DNA of 64,000 bases from positions 53,691-117,690 of the forward strand of contig JAEUWP010000066.1 of NCBI GenBank assembly GCA_018524725.1, given 5' to 3'. Numbering within the stretch: the first letter of the stretch is position 1; every line of letters starts with the position of its first letter. Below, one piece after another: positions 22,635-34,514 of the stretch. The DNA is from Podaxis mareebaensis (Eukaryota > Basidiomycota > Agaricomycetes > Agaricales > Agaricaceae). Position numbers and translations under genes: made by a program. A model generated the notes under the pieces. The model did no database searches, was not told where the DNA came from, and saw only the letters and a program-made list of their open reading frames with translations.

Positions 22635-23255
22635 GGGAATGCAATATCCTCCAAAGTCAATGGGGTCAAATATAGAGTTGGACGTAGCCGCTGTCGACGT
22701 TATTCCCATAACTTTGTCTGACGTTGTCAAAAACGAGTTCGTCGAGATCGCGACCAAACTTTCTGCAGTGATTGCATGCCGTTGTTGCAAGACTCATCCG
22801 GCATCACACGAAGAAGCGCGTGTCCTACATTGGAGATGGCTGTAACGATGTGAGCATGATTCAAGCCGACGACGCTGGTGCGTACCTCTATTCCTTTGTG
22901 CTTCCGTAATTATCCAACACCGTATCCGCCTAGACGTTGATATCGTTGGCAAAGAGGGCAAACAAGCCTCCCTCGCCGCAGACTTCTCCGTGACGCAATT
23001 CAGCTACCTAACCAAACTACTCCTTTGGCACGGTCGCAGCTCCTACCGCCGCTCTGCGAAACTGGCGCAGTTTGTCATCCACCGTGGTTTGATCATATCG
23101 ATTATGCAGGCGGTGTTTTCGGCGATCTTCTATTTTGCACCGATCGCGCTGTACCAGGGGTGGTTGATGGTTGGGTATGCAACAACTTACGCGATGGCAT
23201 CTGTTTTTTCGCTCGTGTTGGATCGGGATGTGAATGAGCATTTGGCGTTGCTACA
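22635..23255 (+). pseudogene. Broken partial copy of NEO1 P4-ATPase
   Basis: A chimeric fragment of the NEO1 locus 4-7 kb to the right. 22640-22695 matches the NEO1 5' flank (about 26449-26505; shared GTAGCCGCTGTCG). From 22698 on the match jumps to the NEO1 intron end and exons at 29806-30365 (shared blocks such as AAGAAGCGCGTGT and GGTTTGATCATATCG). Compared with NEO1 the copy has lost the splice acceptor (CCCATAG to CCCATAA), about 23 bp of exon between two GTTG repeats near 22787, and carries GDGCND for the GDGGND hinge motif. The catalytic core with DKTGT is absent, so it cannot work. Identity looks near 90 percent. The match ends at about 23255. Confidence 0.85.
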
Positions 23256-23836
23256 TTGGGTGCGCCCATATATATCAAGATGATACCTTTCAGATATTCA
23301 CAACCCCTCGTTCCAAGGCGTGGGCTGTAAGTCTCTTTCCCGAGATTGTAAGAGAACGCGACCTACCTCAGAATCATAGGCCTACCTCAAGAAATTGACT
23401 GGGTCGCCTTGATTGCTAGCATGTCCGTTGATTCTGCCGGTCCGGCATCTGAATTCAGGCCTTGCGTATCTCCTCATTTAAATATCATGCAATGTACTAT
23501 CTACTTGACCCGCCCAGTTGAATCATATATTAACCTGAAGTACTCAGACCTGGGTCGATGAAGAATGAGAGTACAGAAGTCTATGGTTAGCAAAACAAAT
23601 CAGACGACGCTTCGGCAGAATACTCGTGGCTGTTGACCCGTTGGTGGCGAGCAAGGAAGTTTACAAAGTGTGTAGCAGCCGTACCTAAGAACGAGTGCCG
23701 ATGGTTCCCGAACCGTTGGCACATCAAATCAACAGGAAAGGCCTCTACAGCAAGGCCGCCTTCAGCGGCTTGCCTGTCTCGACGTCGACGTTTTTTATTT
23801 TTTGTTTTATTTTTAATTGAAACCGAGAGTGCAGAG
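23256..23836. other. Intergenic after the NEO1 fragment
   Basis: No gene or clear repeat was found in about 580 bp. A T-rich run near 23790-23815 lies next to the stop of the kinase-like gene and is probably 3' UTR. Confidence 0.45.
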
Positions 23837-25635
23837 TTAAATAGATGAAATATAAGGGAACATGTCTTTAGCTTTCACAGCCCTCATCTCTTTGCCCTTC
23901 GGTTTTATAGGAATCCAAGCCCGTATCGGATCCCAATCATCCATCTCGCCATAATGTTTCCAGACCAGCTCGGGGTCCAACCCGACGTCACCTTGTCTAC
24001 CCAACAGGACGTGAAGCGGGCCAAAGTAATTGTTGATGTAGTTCAGCTCGTGCGGCTCCCATGTTTGCGTCGTTGACGCAAAGTCAATAAGGACAGCATG
24101 GTCGAGTTTGGTGGTAGGATTGGTGTAGAGGATCACTTGTTCGTCGTGCCAGTCGCGTTGGGCCACGTCAGCGACGTCCAGAACGCGCGCTGCGTGACGA
24201 CAACTTTGGATCTGGAAAAGAGATTTTCCCATGATAATTAGTCGCTCTCCTTGTGAGTGATTACAGTGACACCCGCACCATCTTTATTTGCCTATCAGGG
24301 GGCAATCCCCGTGCAAAACTAGAGTCGAGCTTCCATCCTTCAATGTATTCCATGAGAAGACCGGGCAAACCGTTCCGTCAGGTAGCGTAAACTGTCAACG
24401 GAGTGTAAATGGGTAGTATCTTTCGCGTGAAGAGGTTGTACATTACCTGGTGAATACCATAGAACCAAGGAATGACAGATCCTTGTGCGGGAAGAAGTTT
24501 GTCGTAGGCAAACGCTCATTGGGGGCGTATGTCTCAGCGACTACAACTGGATCAAACCATCGGGGAAGAAGGTCGTCATCGAGTTCCCCATCGTCTTCGT
24601 TGGGACTTTGGAGTGGCTGGAATCGATCATCGAACAATTTCAGACAAAGGGGCGATATTGACACGGGAACGTTGTCGATTGAGGTGATTTGACAACGGTA
24701 AACAGTGCAGATCCCACGCTCTGAGCCTTCCGCCACAACATCCAAGATGTTGAGCGTGAAGGACTTGCTCCGCTTGAAGGATTCAGCGACTCCAGCAACC
24801 ACAAGAGGTGATTCCCGCCGCGTTGCCTTAAGATGTGCCGCTGTGTCTGGTAGAATTTCAGAGGCGTCGAAGGGAAAGAGGGGTCGAATATCTGGAACAA
24901 TCTGCCCGACTTCATTCGTCTTAGCAGTAAGTGTGTCATTGGGATGAGCAACGAGTTTGGAAAAGTTTTTTGACACGTATTCGTGCCAACGGAAGAATTG
25001 AAGCGCTCGTGCGCGATCTCGAACCAATGTCGCCATATCAAAGTCAGAGTGACGGCGGTGAGTTATGAAAACCTCCTCATCTGGAAGTAGAGGTTGATGC
25101 GGATCTTGCGGAGGTCCCTGTGGAAGGACAACGTCTTCATCGATTTCTATATCTGGGTTAGGAACGTTGATAAAACGCCTAGCGCCAATAACATTGAGTA
25201 GATATGCGGTGCCGAGAACCCTGAGGGCCAAAGAGGGTTGAGTCGTTGATATCCTTTCAAAAGTAGGTTCCGGGCGGTTTCGTGCGGGAGGGAAAAAGAG
25301 GGCGATATCTTTGAAGTTTGTGACGATTATGGTGGCTGATGGTGTGTGTTCTAGGGCTAGGGAAAGAGCGTATTCGACGCGGGAAGAGACTTTTCCGCTG
25401 GAATGGAATAGATTGTCTGACTGCTGGAGCATGGTGTTAGATATTTGTAACACCAAGAACAAATCTCTTACAAGAGGCAGAACTATCGGAACAGTTAGAT
25501 TCCAGAGTTTGAATTCTTCGACTGTGAAGGTAGCCCCCCAGATAGCTGGCGAATGTATGTTCAGGTTTTTAACGTAAAGGAAAAAAGGGGTAAACTAGAC
25601 TCACAATGACCAAAATCGACGTGTATGCATTTCAT
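23837..25635 (-). pseudogene. Kinase-like protein gene with two frameshifts
   Basis: A member of an agaricomycete-specific family with an atypical protein-kinase-like fold. From ATG 25635: MKCIHVDFGH, then a splice to SIWGATFTVEEFKLWN and a long exon ending near 24443. Kinase-like features are the hinge LLMEYIEGW (about 24345), the catalytic-loop equivalent QRDWHDEQVIL in the last exon (about 24150) and LIDFAST in place of DFG. Two lesions break the frame. Near 24512 one base seems lost: the long frame reads NERLPTTNFF while the family-like reading AYDKLLPAQGSVIPWFYGIHQ lies one frame over. Near 24363 a second base is lost within CCCG, between FTLPDGTVCP and GLLMEYIEG. Either this is a recent pseudogene or there are two sequencing errors. 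Activity and substrate are unknown. Confidence 0.65.
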
Positions 25636-26662
25636 GGGCACTTTTAGAACGTCTGGTGAGTGTTATTGATTGAAAATGTCTGGTATGGGTCGTAATAGCG
25701 TCATCAAATATTCGCTCGGTGTGAGACTACTGAACAATGCATCTTGTTAGCACAAGTAGTAATTATAAAGTATACGTACTTGGAGGAGCTAGACTCTTCT
25801 ACCGGCCAGGATATTTTTCGTTTGTGAACAGATCAAAGTGTTTGTTGGAGGCATGAAAGTACTCCGGTAAGTGTCTTGTCGCCAGGCTCAGATTCTTTCC
25901 ATTGCAGCGAGAAGGAAGTCCTCCAGGTTGGATTCGGTGACAGGGAAGTGGGCACGGGTCATGGTGGAGGAGGGGGAGGAGCTGTGGCGAAGATTTTATC
26001 GGGGTGTCTCAGTGCCGTTGAGCACATTCGAAGGGTAAAAGGTCTAAACATAGGGATAATGACCGGTTAGGTAATATTTCTACTACTTATGAACATCAAA
26101 ATAAGACATCTCACGGGAATCCCGAATAGAAAATTCGAAATGTAGTGATGTGCGAGGAAATGTTGAATCCAAATCGTTCAACCCATCGCGGCCATTTCTA
26201 CCGGGGCCTTTTCTCAACCACAGGGCGAGGATCTCGCTGCGGTTCTCGTCAAAGGTCCCCCTCCATCCAAGCACCAGCAGTCGAGCCATTGCTGGACCCC
26301 AGCTTCCCGCACCTTCTTCAGCTTCTCCTCCCGCCTACAGCAGGACATCCACGCGAACAACCACATCATACTCCTCAATTGCAACACGTCTTCCTTTCAC
26401 GCTTTACTGTGGCGTTATTCCCTGGACTCCTTTGTCAACTGCGGAACGCAACGTCCTCCGAAATCAACAGAGCCAAATACAGAGTTGAACGTAGCCGCTG
26501 TCGTCAGTGATGCCCAGTAACTGATCTCCACACAACGCAGCTCTGCTGCCCACTGGCCGCACAGTCTTCCTAGAAGCACCCTTAGTAACGACCATATACA
26601 CTCACACTCTTGGCGAGGGATTGAATTTGCCATAGGAGACCCGCACTTGCGCCTCCAGGTAC
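25636..26662. other. Intergenic / NEO1 upstream region
   Basis: About 1 kb between divergent genes. The part 26449-26505 has a related copy at 22640-22695, so it belonged to the source of the NEO1 duplicate. Open frames around 26145-26510 on both strands lack family features. The rest is presumed promoter sequence. Confidence 0.5.
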
Positions 26663-29600
26663 ATGTCGGATATCCCCTTACGTGCCATTCGACGAAGTCA
26701 GGCCCGGTCAAATTACATTCCACTTGCCGATAACGACGCTGAAGCTGGCGATTCCCTCATTCATAGCTCAGACAAATCTTCCAACATGCCGACGATGGGC
26801 GTTACTAAGGCTGCGGTGTCGAGTTCTACTGCGAGGAAGAGCGGGAGGGAGGCGAATAGGAAGATGACGGGGAAGGATAGATATGTGGATGATCCGGAGG
26901 AGGAAGAGAGACTGCTTGAGGGATCATATGATGGGATTGAAGAGGGTGATGAAGATGGAGAGCCGCGGCCTTCGCCTACCCAGGTATATGTTTGATGTTT
27001 TTGTGGTTTGAAGGTTGTTCTGAGGTTCGGCTTTGATCTTAGCAGCGTTCTCCTGCGCCTTCGTTCAAGAGTGGTTCATCTGGAAAAGACAAATCCCGCA
27101 CAATACCCTTCAACCCTCCCGGTATGTAGTTGTTCTAATATCTCGACCGACCGACCCCTGAGTGGTATCCAGAGAAACTACAATCGCGTTTTCCTCCGAA
27201 CATTGTAAAAAACCAGAAATACAATGCCATAACGTTCCTTCCACTCGTGTTCTATGAACAGTTCAAATTCTTCTTCAACCTCTACTTCCTCCTCGTTGCG
27301 CTATCACAGTTTATCCCGGCACTCAAGATAGGTTTGTTACTTGCTCTGGTCATTCTAATGGTCTCACAAACATACCGCTCGCAGGTTTCATCATAACCTA
27401 TATCGCTCCATTGGCCTTTGTCCTCTGTGTGACGATGGGCAAAGAAGCCTACGACGACTACAAACGTCACCTCCGAGATAAAGAAGCCAATTCACAACGC
27501 TACCTCGTCCTACAACCACCCTCCTCAAGCGCAGATGACTCCACGCCAGAAGAAGCATACCTCAATCGACACGTCAACACGCGTTCGATACCGTCCTCAT
27601 CAATACGTGTAGGCGATTTGGTGCATCTAGAGAAGAATCAACGTGTCCCGGCAGATATGGTGTTGTTGCATACGTCAGAAGCGAGTGGAACGTGTTTTAT
27701 AAGGACGGATCAGTTAGATGGAGAGACGGATTGGAAATTGAGGGTTGCGGTTCCCGAGACACAGAAGTTGCAGGAGGCAGATTTGGTCAAGCTGGACGCA
27801 GAGATTTATGGTGAACGCTCGAGTTTCTCTATTCTTGAGTGTGTTTTGCTGATGGTGGTGTCGTGTAGCCGATGCACCGATCAAGGATATTCATACGTTC
27901 ATTGGGACCTTCACGTTGAATAAACCGTTGTTGCAAGGATCGTATCATGAAAGCGATGGCGTACCACTTCGTTCAATGCCACCCTCCGTCTCGCCACTGA
28001 CTGCAGAAAATGTGCTGTGGTCAAATACGGTTCTTGCTGCCGGATCTGCAGTAGGATTCGTCATCTACACTGGGTCGGATACACGTGCGGTTATGAATAC
28101 GAGTCACCCGAAGACAAAGGTTGGATTGTTAGACCTGGAGATCAATAACCTTGCCAAGGTAAGCGTATACACCGCCTTTGTTCTTTGTAATTTATAGGTG
28201 TATTGAACAAATTTTGGTTATTTGTGATAGATCCTGTGCGCGGTGACGTTTGCGTTGTCCTTCGTCCTCGTTGGGTTGAACGGGTTCCGGGGGTTATGGT
28301 ATATCTATGTGTTCCGGTTTTTAATCCTCTTTTCCTCGATTATTCCTATCAGGTGCGCTCTAGTCTTCATTGCCCAAAAGCACTTTATTAATTCTTGCAT
28401 AGTCTTCGCGTCAACCTAGACATGGGCAAAACAGTATATGCACACCAAATAATGAATGATCCAGAGATTCCGGGTACGATTGTCCGAACAAGTACGCTTC
28501 CAGAGGAATTGGGTCGGATAACATATTTGCTGAGCGATAAAACTGGTACTTTGACACAAAATGGTATGTTGCTCTTTGTGGTACATGGTTGAGTTTGGAT
28601 TGACGAACTTGATATAGAGATGGAGATGCGCAAATTGCATATGGGTACAATGTCGTATGGTGCGGATTCGATGGACGAGGTTGCACATCAGCTGGCGTTG
28701 GCGTTCGGCGCTTCGGGGGAGAATGGTAAGTATTGCACTCGCATATACTAGAGTGGATGTACTGAAATGAGGTTATTCGTATTAGCACATCTGCGGCAAG
28801 GATCGTTGTCGACTGGTATTCAGCTTGCTTCTCGTGGTCGTAGGGATATGTCTTCGCGAGTGAAGGATGTCGTCCTAAGTCTAGCTTTGTGTCACAACGT
28901 AAGCCTTACCACTTCCCGCCGTTGAACGCTCCCTCACAGAAACCACTAGGTAACACCGGTAACAAACGACGACGGCTCAGTAACATATCAAGCCTCCTCC
29001 CCAGACGAAGTCGCTATCGTCAACTGGACAGCCTCCGTCGGTCTCACTCTTGTCTTCCGGGACCGCACGCGTATGGAGCTCCAAACCCCCAGCGGTTCCA
29101 GACTCTCCTACGACATCCTCGACATCTTCCCGTTCACCTCCGAATCAAAACGCATGGGCATCGTCGTTCGTGAAAGCACCACCGGTGAAATTATGTTTTT
29201 GCAAAAAGGCGCGGATGTGGTTATGGCGAAGATTGTACAGAGAAACGATTGGCTTGAAGAGGAAACAGCTAATATGGCGCGGGAGGGTCTCCGAACTTTG
29301 GTCATGGCACGGAAGAGGTTGAGTTCAGCCACCTATGGGGATTTTGCGCATGCGTATCATGAAGCAAGTGTTAAGTTGGAGGGGAGGAATGAGGCTATGG
29401 CGAGTGTGGTGGAGGAGTATCTGGAACATGATTTGGAGTTGTTGGGTTTGACAGGGGTGGAGGATAAGTTGCAAGAGGATGTGAAGGGCACGCTGGAGTT
29501 GCTGAGAAATGCGGGAGTGAAGATTTGGATGTTGACAGGGGATAAGATTGAGACCGCGAGGTGTATTGCAATTTCGACAAAGCTTGTGGCGAGGAATCAG

Positions 29601-30990
29601 TATATTCATGAGGTGGCGAAGCGTGAGTGGTGTTAGGTCTTTATAAGGTTTTTGATGCTGACTGGCTACTTGATAGTGAAAACCTCGGAACAGGTTAGGG
29701 ATCAGCTAGAGTTCTTGCAGTCGAAGCTGGATTGCTGTTTGGTGATTGACGGAGAGTCGTTACAGGTCTGCGTCGTTCGCATTTGCCGCCTGTTTGGAAG
29801 TTAATCGTTATCCCCATAGCTCTGTCTAACGCTGTTCAAAAATGAGTTCATCGAGATTGCGACAAAGCTATCTGCAGTGGTTGCATGTCGTTGTTCGCCA
29901 ACGCAAAAGGCCGATGTTGCAAGACTCATTCGGCACCACACGAAGAAGCGCGTGTGTTGTATTGGAGATGGTGGTAACGACGTGAGCATGATTCAAGCCG
30001 CCGACGTTGGTGCGTACTTCTATTCCTTCATGCTTCCGTAACCATTCAACACTGTACCCGCCTAGGCGTCGGTATCGTTGGCAAAGAGGGCAAACAAGCC
30101 TCCCTCGCTGCAGACTTCTCCGTGACGCAATTCAGCTACCTAACTAAACTACTCCTTTGGCACGGTCGCAACTCCTACCGCCGCTCTGCGAAACTGGCGC
30201 AGTTTGTCATCCACCGTGGTTTGATCATATCGATTATGCAGGCGGTGTTTTCGGCGATCTTCTATTTCGCACCGATCGCGTTGTACCAGGGATGGTTGAT
30301 GGTTGGGTATGCAACAATTTACACGATGGCACCCGTGTTTTCGCTCGTGTTGGATCGGGATGTGAATGAGCATCTGGCGTTGTTGTATCCAGAGTTGTAT
30401 AAGGAGTTGACCAAGGTGAGCGATACCAGGTTTTGCCGGTTTCTATCGCGATGAAGGTTGACGGTATGTGTTACATTAAGGGACGAGCTTTATCGTACAA
30501 GACGTTCTTCCAATGGCTGATGATCAGCTTGTACCAAGGTGCTGGCATCATGATCATGTCCCTCGTGTTGTTCGAGAACGAATTTTTACACATCGTGTCG
30601 ATTTCGTTTACGGCGTTGATTCTCAATGAGCTGATTATGGTTGCCTTAGAGATTACTACATGGTACGTCCTGGCTTTGCTTCCTGAATGCCAGAAGGCAT
30701 TGTGCTCACGACTATCTTTCAGGCACTTATACATGGTCGTCTCCGAGGTCGTAACGCTCTTCCTCTATGCTATCAGTATAGCGTTCCTTCCTGAATATTT
30801 CGGTACGTCCTTACTTCCCCCATTTCTTCAGAACTCCTTTGTTGACATGTGCATAGATCTGTCATTTGTGGTCACGATACCCTTTGCGTGGAAAGTCGCG
30901 GTGATAGTGGCGATCAGTGCGATGCCATTGTGGATAATCAAATTGATACGGAGTAGAGTGAATCCTTCGGCGTCTAGCAAGCTATTGTAG
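26663..30990 (+). CDS. NEO1: P4-type ATPase, NEO1-like phospholipid flippase
   Basis: Lipid flippase of Golgi/endosome membranes, about 1,050 residues in about 18 exons. The N-terminus (ATG 26663) is a disordered acidic cytosolic tail. Next come the first membrane pair with [20 protein letters not shown] (exon from about 27178), the actuator motif [10 protein letters not shown] (about 27707-27740), the phosphorylation loop [11 protein letters not shown] with catalytic Asp (about 28534-28570, joined across an intron), SSPDEVA and [10 protein letters not shown] of the nucleotide domain, [14 protein letters not shown], and the hinge [16 protein letters not shown] (about 29965-30010). Six C-terminal membrane segments follow, ending [13 protein letters not shown] 30988-30990. 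NEO1-type flippases act with MON2/DOP1-like partners and keep aminophospholipids on the cytosolic leaflet. All catalytic motifs are intact. A broken partial copy lies at 22635-23255. Confidence 0.93.
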
Positions 30991-31645
30991 GCTTCCTATG
31001 TATTTTATGCTTTGTGCTTCCATGCTGCTAATCCATGTGTCCACGGATACCTTTTGTGGGCGGGTATCTTTGGCGTTCCGTTGGGGATTCGAGGTGTCAG
31101 AACTCGGTTATTACGGCTTGCAAGAGATTCTTTATGGCTAGGTATCAGCTGGTTATTTTTGGGGAGCGCTAATGAGGTCACGGGTACCAGGCACCCTGTC
31201 ATTGTAGACGGGTGGCCAGCCGCCCATGTTGTGTGGCGTGTGGACGGGTATTAATAAAAAAACATGAGGTAAGTTAGGTTGCACTTCCTCCTCGATGGCT
31301 AACTGACTTTGGTTTTGTCTTGGTTCCGCGAGGCCTAACGAAGGACTACGTGGGATGGATAGATGAACTAACTGCTAACCAGACAAGGTGATTATGGCAC
31401 TTGACGCTTATCATGTCAACAAAGTTGGGGCAAGCTCAGCGGAACTCCTACCCGGAAGCGAAGAGTCTCAGAAGTGACGCAAGACCACTACAAAAAAAGA
31501 CTGGATGAAAAGAATCCAAGACCTTGGGTGGCATCTGTCGCAACAAAATGGCAGTCTGCAATCCTCACCTCCTCTCTCACCACCCCCACTCGTTCCAACA
31601 CAACCCCCACCAGCTACTTACCTCACGCTAACCCGCAGTTCATCT
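30991..31645. other. Intergenic, NEO1 3' end to M28-like promoter
   Basis: No gene or repeat of note. An A-run at 31255-31262 may belong to a poly(A)-signal region. The last 100 bp are CT-rich, as expected near a fungal transcription start. Confidence 0.5.
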
Positions 31646-33806
31646 ATGCACATGCGTTCATTCGCCCCGTTCTTCGTGATATCGCAGCTGCTTGCCGTCC
31701 TCGTGTCGTTATCGCAGGCCGCTGCTACCGGTGCAGGCACCGGGCCCGCGTTGAACCAGCAACAACAACAGCTTCTACGGGATAGACTGTTCCAAACGAA
31801 CCTGCGCGGCCCAAGATGGAGTACGTCCCTCAAGATTTCTTCACGTCATATACCCCATAACTGACCTGGTGGCTGCTGTGCACTTGCGTCACTTCAACAG
31901 CGGGGAACGATAACCAGAATGTCTTGATCGATCTAGTTACTTCAAGTATGGCGATCGCTGGCTGGAGCGTTGAGACGCTCAATTACACGCTCAATCGGCA
32001 GGTCTATCTCCGCATGCAACATAGGCTCCGCATTGCGGCATATAGCTGATGAACTCTCAATTGTGGTATTTGCAGATGGGACCCTCGATGGTGGTCACTC
32101 ACCCTTCATCTCAAGAACGGAACAGACCTAGGACTTCCGACGACAGGTTTCTGGCCGTATAGTGGTGATAGTGGTTTAAGTGGTGTTACGGCGCCTTTGC
32201 ATGACGCGGGCACTTTTGGACTGCTCCCTAACGAGAGACGTGACACTAGTACGCTGGATTTTGATAACCTTCCAGAGGGAGGGAGTATCGTGTTCTTTGA
32301 TAATCCAAGCCCGACGCGCAATTACTCGCTACCTGGGTATCATTTACTTGGGTGAGCACATGCACCCAAGTTGGCGGTTTTGGTTTAATTAATATTTTCA
32401 TATTAGAACCTCGCGTAATATACCAGCATCCGCCATCCCAGAGGTACGTATATATCCAGCTATCCCGTTCTTTTCGCTGACCTGATTCTTTTTGGAAGCT
32501 CGGAAATCTCACAAACCCCCATTGGCAATCGGAGAAGCAACTCGATTTCGACGAACTCAAGGGCATGGGTGTAAAGGGTGTCATCGCTTCCTGGGTGCAC
32601 ACGTCTGACGAAAACGCTGCGCTTCAATATTTACCCAATGCCGGAGCACCGGGAAACGGCAGTCTGTACGATGTTCCGGCATTGTATGTCGGCAATTCCA
32701 CGGGAGAACTTATCCGGAAGATGATACGCAATGGCGAAGTGAACGCGGCGACAGTTGTATTGGATGCACCCAGCTTTTTGGCGCCAACCAAGACCGTGGT
32801 CGGTCATTTACCAGGAAAGGCCGGCAGGGACGACTCCATCTTGTTGTATACCCATAGTGCGCATATATCCAGCTTCCTTTGGCCCGAATCTGACAGTTCC
32901 TTCAGGTGATGGACCTACTATCATCGAGGAGAATGGTGCGTCATTACCTTATAATGATACCCCTGAACTACGCTATAATCATTATATTCAATCGATAGGT
33001 CCTATTCTCCTATTGACGATGGCGGAGTACTTTGCAAAGAATCCACTCAACATCAGTTTAGAGTAAGTGACGTATCATTTCCTCATACCCGCATATACTC
33101 ACTCTCACTCTCAAACAGCATCGTGATCACCACAGGCCACATGTCTGGGCATCACCTGGACGAAAAGCTCTGGATGTCCGAGAGACCCCAAATCCGACGA
33201 AATGCGAAGGCGGCTATTGTATGCGAACATTTTGGTGCCATAGAATGGAAAGATAGCTTCCGGGGCAAGAAGCCGGTGTATGGGCCTACAGGACGTCTGG
33301 AACCGATGTGGACGATGGCGTACGTCTTTGTTAACTCATCATAATGGTCCTCACTGACAATGGCATGTAGAAACGATCAGAATGAGAGTGGTCTTCTCCA
33401 TAAGTTGTACATTGATGCGTTTAAAGGAACACCGAGGTCGTTGAGGATGGCACTGTTGGCTCCCCAGACGGTTGATGGAGTTCGTTATCAGTGGTGAGCT
33501 CATTATCTCCCAAAATACTATCTTGTCGTTGTTAATGTGTTCCTTGCAGGTACGGTGCAGGAGGTAGCGGCGTCTTGGGTCGTAGTCATCTCCCCACAAT
33601 CGGGTACGAACCGTGGTCGCCTTTGGAATAACGGCTCACTGAACTGATGTTCTTGCAGAATCATCCCTCAACCCGATTACCTCTGGGCCGCTATGCCTGA
33701 TGGAGGTTGGAGCAAACTCGATATGGACATGGCCATCACCCAAATCAACGTTATTCTCCGACTCGTTAAGAGTCTTGACGAGAAATACTCTGCTGGTCAG
33801 TTGTAA
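31646..33806 (+). CDS. Secreted PA-domain / M28-like peptidase-family protein
   Basis: Starts at ATG 31646 (a second ATG follows two codons later) with a signal peptide, core FFVISQLLAVLVSLSQAAA. Blocks in order: VLIDLVTSSMAIAGWSVETL; WDPRWWSLTLHL; TTGFWPYSGDSGLSGVTAPL; a protease-associated-like domain (KGVIASWVHTS, VPALYVGNSTGEL); YTHSDGPTIIEENGA, formed across an intron at about 32860-32907; the hydrophobic SIGPILLLTMAEYF; VITTGHMSGHHLDE; and C-terminal PDYLWAAMPDGGWSKLDMD. The THxDG...EENG and TGHxxGHH elements match M28-like secreted proteins of fungi and actinobacteria. Whether the metal site is complete cannot be judged. Several N-glycosylation sites (NGS, NST, NIS) fit secretion. One intron (31998-32075) must start with GC rather than GT to keep the frame. 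Confidence 0.75.
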
Positions 33807-34514
33807 GGTACCCTCTTGTGGTGTATTGTGTACCATGTATCCATGTTATTGCTCCCCTCCTGTCATTCCTGTCTTAAGACTCTTATGATTGTGACGAAGG
33901 ATTGTTGACATGTAACAATATTTGACGGCCCGAGTATCGTGTACTTGTACAATTTGAAAGTCATGTGTCGTGCTTATAAAGACCTCAGTATCAAGGCGGC
34001 CAGAAGAAAAGACTAGCAGCAATCGAGACAAAGAGATGAGACAGAAATCTTTGTTGTTAGCGACACAGTTGATTGATAACGGGACAAGTAATAATAAAAA
34101 ACGAGACTAAGAATTGCTTGAATTGCAGTGGTCAATCCGATGCAGGTAAAAGGAGAGGAAGCGAGAGATGGGTATGTGACGACAAGAGAGTGTAGGACGA
34201 GAGACAGCGAAAATCAAGATGAGAAGCGGGGTTGCAGGAATCAACTACGAAACTATCGAGAATGTAAGAAAAAGAAAGAGAATGGAGAACAGAAATAAAA
34301 CAGAAAGTCGGTAATAATCCATCCTTTCGCACGTCATCTATCGTTATCGAGGGGAATAACAACAAATGCATAATCCAACGTCCAGCACCCCACGCCCCCA
34401 CCTATCCTCTATCACTCTTCCATCACACGTGCTACCTGCTTCGACTTCCTCGTGCCCATTCCATCACATTCCACTTCCCACTTCTCTCTCTATTCCATTC
34501 CTTCCCTCAGTTCC
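33807..34514. other. Intergenic between convergent genes
   Basis: 3' UTRs of the M28-like gene and of NST1. CT-rich, low-complexity sequence around 34380-34510. No gene seen. Confidence 0.5.
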
